From contig MEXP01000001.1 in the NCBI GenBank assembly GCA_001773725.1, forward strand, positions 1 to 52,245: a DNA stretch of 52,245 bases. Direction: 5' to 3'. Below are positions 48,342-52,245 of this stretch, one piece after another. The notes below the pieces were generated by a model that was given only the letters and a program-made list of their open reading frames with translations, was not told the DNA's origin and did not search any database. The position numbers and the translations under genes were made by a program. Each line of letters opens with the position of its first letter. Position 1 is the first letter of the stretch. This DNA comes from Candidatus Amesbacteria bacterium RIFCSPLOWO2_01_FULL_49_25 (GTDB lineage: Bacteria > Patescibacteriota > Microgenomatia > CAZETR01 > Amesbacteraceae).

Positions 48342-51053
48342 ATGTCAGCCGAAACTCCCCCTGTTCCCCAAAAATCCTATGGCCAATTGTACCGACTGAT
48401 CCACTCTGGTGAAACCAACCCCTTTGTAAAAGCCGACGCAGCCATACAGCTATCCAAACTCGGATTTACTGCCGCCACACTGGGCCTATATACACATGTT
48501 GTCCAAATCGTCGCCGAAGTCATTGATCCCTCGGCTCCCAACGACAACCTTACCAGAACCGAAACCGCTCAACAATTAAACACCCTCGCCAGAGGCCAAA
48601 ACAAAACCGGCGGCCTAACCGACAACCCACAACTTGCTGATTACGTCACCACAGAACTGCTAAGACTTGCAAACTCCCTCTTAGAACCACCCAAAAATGG
48701 CAGAAAGAGGAACGGAAATAACGGCAGCGGCATTCCCCCCGAAGACAACTTTACCGACCTTCAAGTCATGGTCCGTGAGTACCGTAAAACTCATACCCCC
48801 GCCTTCAACGACCACCAGGATCAGCTCGCGATCTTCCAAAACACCTCTGCCTGCGATGAAGATGTTCACGCCACTGCTTACCTCAACCTCTCGGCCTTAA
48901 AAGGCCTTACATCTTCGGCCCAAGAGTGGTTCTCCCACCACACCGGCCGCCTCAATGACTTCCTCAAAACCACCGCCGGCCAAAAACTCGCCGACAGGAT
49001 CAACGCCGACCTCAAAACCGCCACAACTGGCGGAAAAATCGGCCTCATCACCGGGTCCACTCTCATCAATCCCCTCCTTGGAGCCGGTATCGGTATGGGA
49101 TTCTACGGCTACGACGTCGCCCAGAAACTCCACCACGCCATCAAAGAAAAAGGCGCCACCAATACCACCGAGGCCTTAACCGCCCTAAAAGATGTGGCTG
49201 TAGAAAACTGGCGTTTTCTCTGGACCGGAGAATCCCAAAAAGATCGAGAAGCAAAGATACTGGGCATGATCGTTGGAATCAGTATGATCGCTGTTCCCAC
49301 ATTAATAGCCAAAGCCCTCCCGTCAGAAGAAATTCTGGGATCTTTAGGAGGCCAGACAGCTGAATCCGCCGCTAGAGCCCTCGCCACAACCGCCTTCACC
49401 AGACATATAGTCAAATCAGGAATAGAATATGCGCAAAAACAGGGCTACGAAAACCCCAAAAACTGGATCGACCAAGCCCTGAAAGCTGCTGCCATCGCGA
49501 CCGAAATCACCTCCGCCAGCCTCCTGGCCTACCACACCGGAGAATTGGCCACCGGTATTCTTAGCCATTTGCGGACAGCCGTCCAAGACACCCCCGACTC
49601 CTTCTCCAAATCAGTTTCCGACCACCGGGCCTCTCCTCAACTCGCCCAAGCTCCCGATATAGCCACTCCCCACCCCACTCCCACCGAAACTCCAACCGAA
49701 GCTTCTTCCCCCATATCCTCATCCCGCGATGTCCCGACACCCGCGTCACCTCCCACCAGAGAAACCAGTCCCACCCATACCCCATCCCCCACCCCCTCCC
49801 CCACCGAAATCCCCATCCCCACCCACACTCCCGATGCCGCAGCCGCCGCATCAGTCATCACCGACTCCCAAAACCCGCACGTCTACTACGACAGCCGCGA
49901 AGCCGCCGCTTCCGTCCCCGGTCATCCTCCGATTCCCGTCGCCCTGGATGTAGACCACAATGGAACAGTCGATCTCATCCGTCAAAGCCACGCCGCAAAT
50001 ACTGCCAGCGGTCACCAATTTGAATCCGGATGGATCGCCCTGTCTCACGATCCCGCCCGGGGACCTGACCACGATGTCCGCCTCACCAACCTCCACTATG
50101 ACTCCGGTTCCTCCTCCTGGAAATACGCCGCCATCACTTCTCCCGACGCCTCCCAGGAATTTACTTTGGATGATTCCGGCCACTGGAACGCCAAAACTCT
50201 CCCCTGGCAGCCAGGTCATGTTCCCACTCCCGCCCAAGTAGCCGATGGAGTTCAAACCGGCCAATATATCTCCGCAGGCCAAACCCGCTTCCTGGTCGAC
50301 CTGGATCACGACGGCCGGCCAGACGCCGTCACCGGGCCGGACAGTACTCTTCTCTTCCACACCACCACCGTCGGCGACCACAAGGTTTGGACCAATCCCA
50401 CCCAAGATTACGTCTTTACCGATTCCGACAACAATTTGCAAAACGGCTTTGATAAGGCCTATTCTCACGATGAATTCACCGCCCATCCAGACACCGCCCT
50501 TCCGGTTGCCGTAAATGTTGATTCAGACCCCGCTTGGGAAATGCAAAGATCCGGCAATCTTTGGTATGCCGATCTAAACAACGACGACACCATCGAGACC
50601 CCCGTCACCCTCACCCAGTCCGGACATTTCAATCACGTCACTACTTCAGACGGCACTTCTTACGTCCTCAATCCGGATACCGGCTCCTGGGAAATCGCCC
50701 CCTCCACCGAAAATCTCCTCGATCTTCTGGCCCAAAAAGATTCTCTCGGCCGCCCGGTTTATTACTTAAGCGAGAACGGCCCTCTCACTCTCGTTTATGG
50801 CTCTCAAGGCGGCCCCGTTGGCCTCACCCAACAGCTTTTCGCTCTCGGCCATCCCGGTTGGACCGGAAATGATGTTGGCCACGCCGGCTATCAATGGGGT
50901 ATTCGCCTGGTCGACCTTGTCCAACAACACGCCCATACCTCCCTCGTAGTTCGCCCGGGAGACTCCGTCGAGTCCCTTCTAACTAGATATAATGTTCCCA
51001 GCACTGAAACCGAAACTTTCCTTACCCAGCTTCACGCCGCCGCAGGCCATTAA
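48342..51053 (+). CDS. 903-aa surface protein with low-complexity stalk and DxDxDG-like repeats
   Basis: The N-terminal 240 residues are helical. A Gly-rich hydrophobic stretch (GLITGSTLINPLLGAGIGMGFYGYDV) and a second one (LGMIVGISMIAVPTLIAKAL) may be membrane segments. A Pro/Thr/Ser stalk (about 440-510, many PTPT units) is followed by repeats with LDVDHNGTVDLI, LVDLDHDGRPDAV, TDSDNNLQNG and ADLNNDDTIET, like calcium-binding loops of FG-GAP/VCBS or dockerin type. The C-terminal part VVRPGDSVESLLTRYNV resembles LysM. It is probably a cell-surface adhesin or enzyme. No signal peptide is visible. Codon use is C-rich as in nearby + genes. Confidence 0.7.
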   Translation: MSAETPPVPQKSYGQLYRLIHSGETNPFVKADAAIQLSKLGFTAATLGLYTHVVQIVAEVIDPSAPNDNLTRTETAQQLNTLARGQNKTGGLTDNPQLADYVTTELLRLANSLLEPPKNGRKRNGNNGSGIPPEDNFTDLQVMVREYRKTHTPAFNDHQDQLAIFQNTSACDEDVHATAYLNLSALKGLTSSAQEWFSHHTGRLNDFLKTTAGQKLADRINADLKTATTGGKIGLITGSTLINPLLGAGIGMGFYGYDVAQKLHHAIKEKGATNTTEALTALKDVAVENWRFLWTGESQKDREAKILGMIVGISMIAVPTLIAKALPSEEILGSLGGQTAESAARALATTAFTRHIVKSGIEYAQKQGYENPKNWIDQALKAAAIATEITSASLLAYHTGELATGILSHLRTAVQDTPDSFSKSVSDHRASPQLAQAPDIATPHPTPTETPTEASSPISSSRDVPTPASPPTRETSPTHTPSPTPSPTEIPIPTHTPDAAAAASVITDSQNPHVYYDSREAAASVPGHPPIPVALDVDHNGTVDLIRQSHAANTASGHQFESGWIALSHDPARGPDHDVRLTNLHYDSGSSSWKYAAITSPDASQEFTLDDSGHWNAKTLPWQPGHVPTPAQVADGVQTGQYISAGQTRFLVDLDHDGRPDAVTGPDSTLLFHTTTVGDHKVWTNPTQDYVFTDSDNNLQNGFDKAYSHDEFTAHPDTALPVAVNVDSDPAWEMQRSGNLWYADLNNDDTIETPVTLTQSGHFNHVTTSDGTSYVLNPDTGSWEIAPSTENLLDLLAQKDSLGRPVYYLSENGPLTLVYGSQGGPVGLTQQLFALGHPGWTGNDVGHAGYQWGIRLVDLVQQHAHTSLVVRPGDSVESLLTRYNVPSTETETFLTQLHAAAGH

Positions 51054-51056
51054 AAT

Positions 51057-51386
51057 ATGGACCCGTCCTACACTGCCCAAATCCAAGCCGCCGCCCATCC
51101 CCTCGAGATAGCCGGCCTCACCCCCGACCAAGCTGCCCAACTCGTCCTCAGTTTATCTCCACTCATCGAGGTAGTTTTTGCGAATCGAGTCCGCAGCATA
51201 TTCACCGCAGACGAAATTAACAACCTCAATCAGCTTGGCCCTTCTCTTTCCCCCGCCGATTCCATCTCCCGTCTCGAAGACGAATATTACAAAAAAACCA
51301 ACCAGGGGTTTTTAGACCTCCACCGCCAGATAGTCGAAGAACTGGTTACTGCCCTCACTTCCAAATCCCAAACAGTCCCCCAATAG
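51057..51386 (+). CDS. 109-aa protein after the surface protein, unknown
   Basis: The protein begins MDPSYTAQIQAAAHPLEIAGLTPDQAAQLVLSLSPLIEVVFANRV three bases after the surface protein stop. It is helical and soluble, of the sort seen in CPR proteins with an LTPDQ...L motif. It overlaps the convergent gene at its end by 32 bases. I recognise no function. Confidence 0.7.
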   Translation: MDPSYTAQIQAAAHPLEIAGLTPDQAAQLVLSLSPLIEVVFANRVRSIFTADEINNLNQLGPSLSPADSISRLEDEYYKKTNQGFLDLHRQIVEELVTALTSKSQTVPQ

Positions 51387-51603
51387 CCATTAGGACTCCC
51401 AAAGCCAGCCAGCCCAGCACAAAAAATACGATTATCTTCAATATCCAGTCCAGCACCTTCTCCTCTCCCGGATCCAGCTTATCTCCTTCAAGAGCATCTT
51501 TTTTTACCCCCATCGTATCCTGCACCACCGGCGTCACTCCCACCGGCTCCGGGCCAATCGGCGAAACTTTTCTTCTGACAGGCGCTTTTCTTCTGGCTGG
51601 CAT
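51355..51603 (-). CDS. 82-aa protein with one C-terminal membrane helix
   Basis: With the ATG at 51603 (MPARRKAPVRRKVSPIGPEPVGVT) the protein is 82 aa: a basic start, a Pro-rich stretch and one membrane helix (ILKIIVFFVLGWLALGVLMAIGGL). The longer track reading starts inside the divergent penicillin-binding protein gene and is unlikely. No family is recognised. Confidence 0.65.
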   Translation of the reverse strand: MPARRKAPVRRKVSPIGPEPVGVTPVVQDTMGVKKDALEGDKLDPGEEKVLDWILKIIVFFVLGWLALGVLMAIGGLFGIWK

Positions 51604-51632
51604 AACAAAACTCAATATACTACCCCAAAATG

Positions 51633-51638
51633 TATAAT
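51633..51638 (+). promoter_or_regulatory. -10 box of the penicillin-binding protein gene
   Basis: TATAAT ends 11 bases before ATG 51650. No good -35 and no Shine-Dalgarno are seen. Confidence 0.6.
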
Positions 51639-51649
51639 TCAAGACACTC

Positions 51650-52245
51650 ATGCCCAAAAAGAAAATATCAAGGCGTAAATCCCCAGCCGCAAAATCCAAG
51701 TTCCGAAAGTTGAAGCTTGGAAAACTGAGTCGTAGGCAAATCCACCGGAATTGGAAACTAATCTCCACAGCCCTTTCGCTCTGTTTCTTTATTGCTCTGT
51801 CTCTTTACTTCTTCTGGGATCTCCCCAACCCCAAAAATCTCACCAGCCGTCCCGCCCCAGCCTCCACCCGGCTCCTGGATCGCCATGGTGCTCTTATTTA
51901 TGAAATATTCGAAACCGAACGCCGCACCCCCGTCCGGCTCTCCACCCTTCCCAAACACCTCATCGACGCCACCCTTGCCGCCGAAGACAAAGATTTTTAT
52001 TCCCACTCCGGTTTCTCTCTTCGCGGCATCACCCGCGCTTTCCTCAATACTTTCTTCAAAAGAAACCTTCAGGGCGGCTCGACCATTACCCAACAGCTAG
52101 TCAAAAAAGCTCTCCTCTCAGACGAAAGAACCCTGCGCCGCAAAGTTCGCGAGTTCGCCCTCTCTAGTCTGGTGGAACTTCTCTATACCAAAGATGAGAT
52201 TTTAGAGCTCTATCTCAATCAGGTTCCCTACGGCGGCACTGCCTA
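51650..52245 (+). CDS. Class A penicillin-binding protein, N-terminal part (cut by window end)
   Basis: This gene is missing from the ORF track because no stop lies inside the window. ATG 51650 opens MPKKKISRRKSPAAKSKFRK, a basic tail, then one membrane helix (about 37-55) and a GT51 transglycosylase domain: AAEDKDFYSHSGFSLRGITRA with the catalytic Glu, GGSTITQQLVKKALL and LYLNQVPYGGTA. It polymerises lipid II glycan chains. The transpeptidase domain lies beyond the window. Confidence 0.93.
   Translation, partial: MPKKKISRRKSPAAKSKFRKLKLGKLSRRQIHRNWKLISTALSLCFFIALSLYFFWDLPNPKNLTSRPAPASTRLLDRHGALIYEIFETERRTPVRLSTLPKHLIDATLAAEDKDFYSHSGFSLRGITRAFLNTFFKRNLQGGSTITQQLVKKALLSDERTLRRKVREFALSSLVELLYTKDEILELYLNQVPYGGTA

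Overview
The window reads as a chromosomal fragment of a Candidate Phyla Radiation (Patescibacteria) bacterium, most likely Microgenomates. This is inferred, not searched. The pointers are: 16S and 23S genes carrying introns or ORF-bearing insertions, mismatches to standard 16S primers, very short intergenic gaps, many short membrane proteins of CPR type (DUF5654-like and a 52-aa LPKYWTTVTPLS protein), an archaeal-type ATP-dependent DNA ligase, a B12-dependent ribonucleotide reductase, and start codons sitting only a few bases after a -10 box. The genetic code looks standard (TGA is a stop). Most genes lie on the minus strand, which is G-rich; a short block at about 33.9-35.3 kb breaks this skew.

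Layout. 1-9.6 kb: a split rRNA locus. The 23S gene (partial, minus) has two group I introns 20 nt apart, at the L1931 and L1951 sites; the second encodes a LAGLIDADG endonuclease. tRNA-Ala precedes 23S, then a MacAB-like efflux operon, then on the opposite strand one tRNA-Ile gene nested inside the anticodon loop of another, then two small genes, then 16S, which carries a GIY-YIG gene in its helix 17 loop. 9.6-22 kb: an SpoU methyltransferase, a DsbA-like protein whose two halves are in swapped order, thioredoxin reductase and thioredoxin, a ZIP transporter, peptidyl-tRNA hydrolase, Pcm, DNA ligase, a Fic protein, an inosine triphosphatase-like enzyme and an IMPDH-like protein.

22-33.5 kb: a long, nearly gapless minus-strand cluster read from a T-box leader: tRNA-Trp, an unknown 462-aa protein, TrpRS, a tRNA-binding protein, FtsH, a flap exonuclease, a glycosyltransferase, lipid-headgroup and CDP-lipid enzymes, MutM, RecF and an NAD(P)HX dehydratase. 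Short repeats are inserted in frame in several of these proteins. 33.5-36.9 kb: tRNA(CAT) followed by an array of small genes, each ending in a degenerate copy of the tRNA 3' end, then an HTH/LAGLIDADG-like gene abutting a second tRNA(CAT).

36.9-52.2 kb: an FtsB-like protein, a XerC-like recombinase, a YbaK-like deacylase, tRNA-Ile(UAU), a TraD/VirD4-like ATPase, then an NrdR-controlled unit (nrdR, class II nrdJ, DUF1653, CYTH, NUDIX, cobalamin adenosyltransferase) that joins the B12-dependent reductase to the enzyme that makes its cofactor. The window ends with a HEPN-like protein, a 903-aa surface protein with calcium-binding-like repeats, and the start of a class A penicillin-binding protein.
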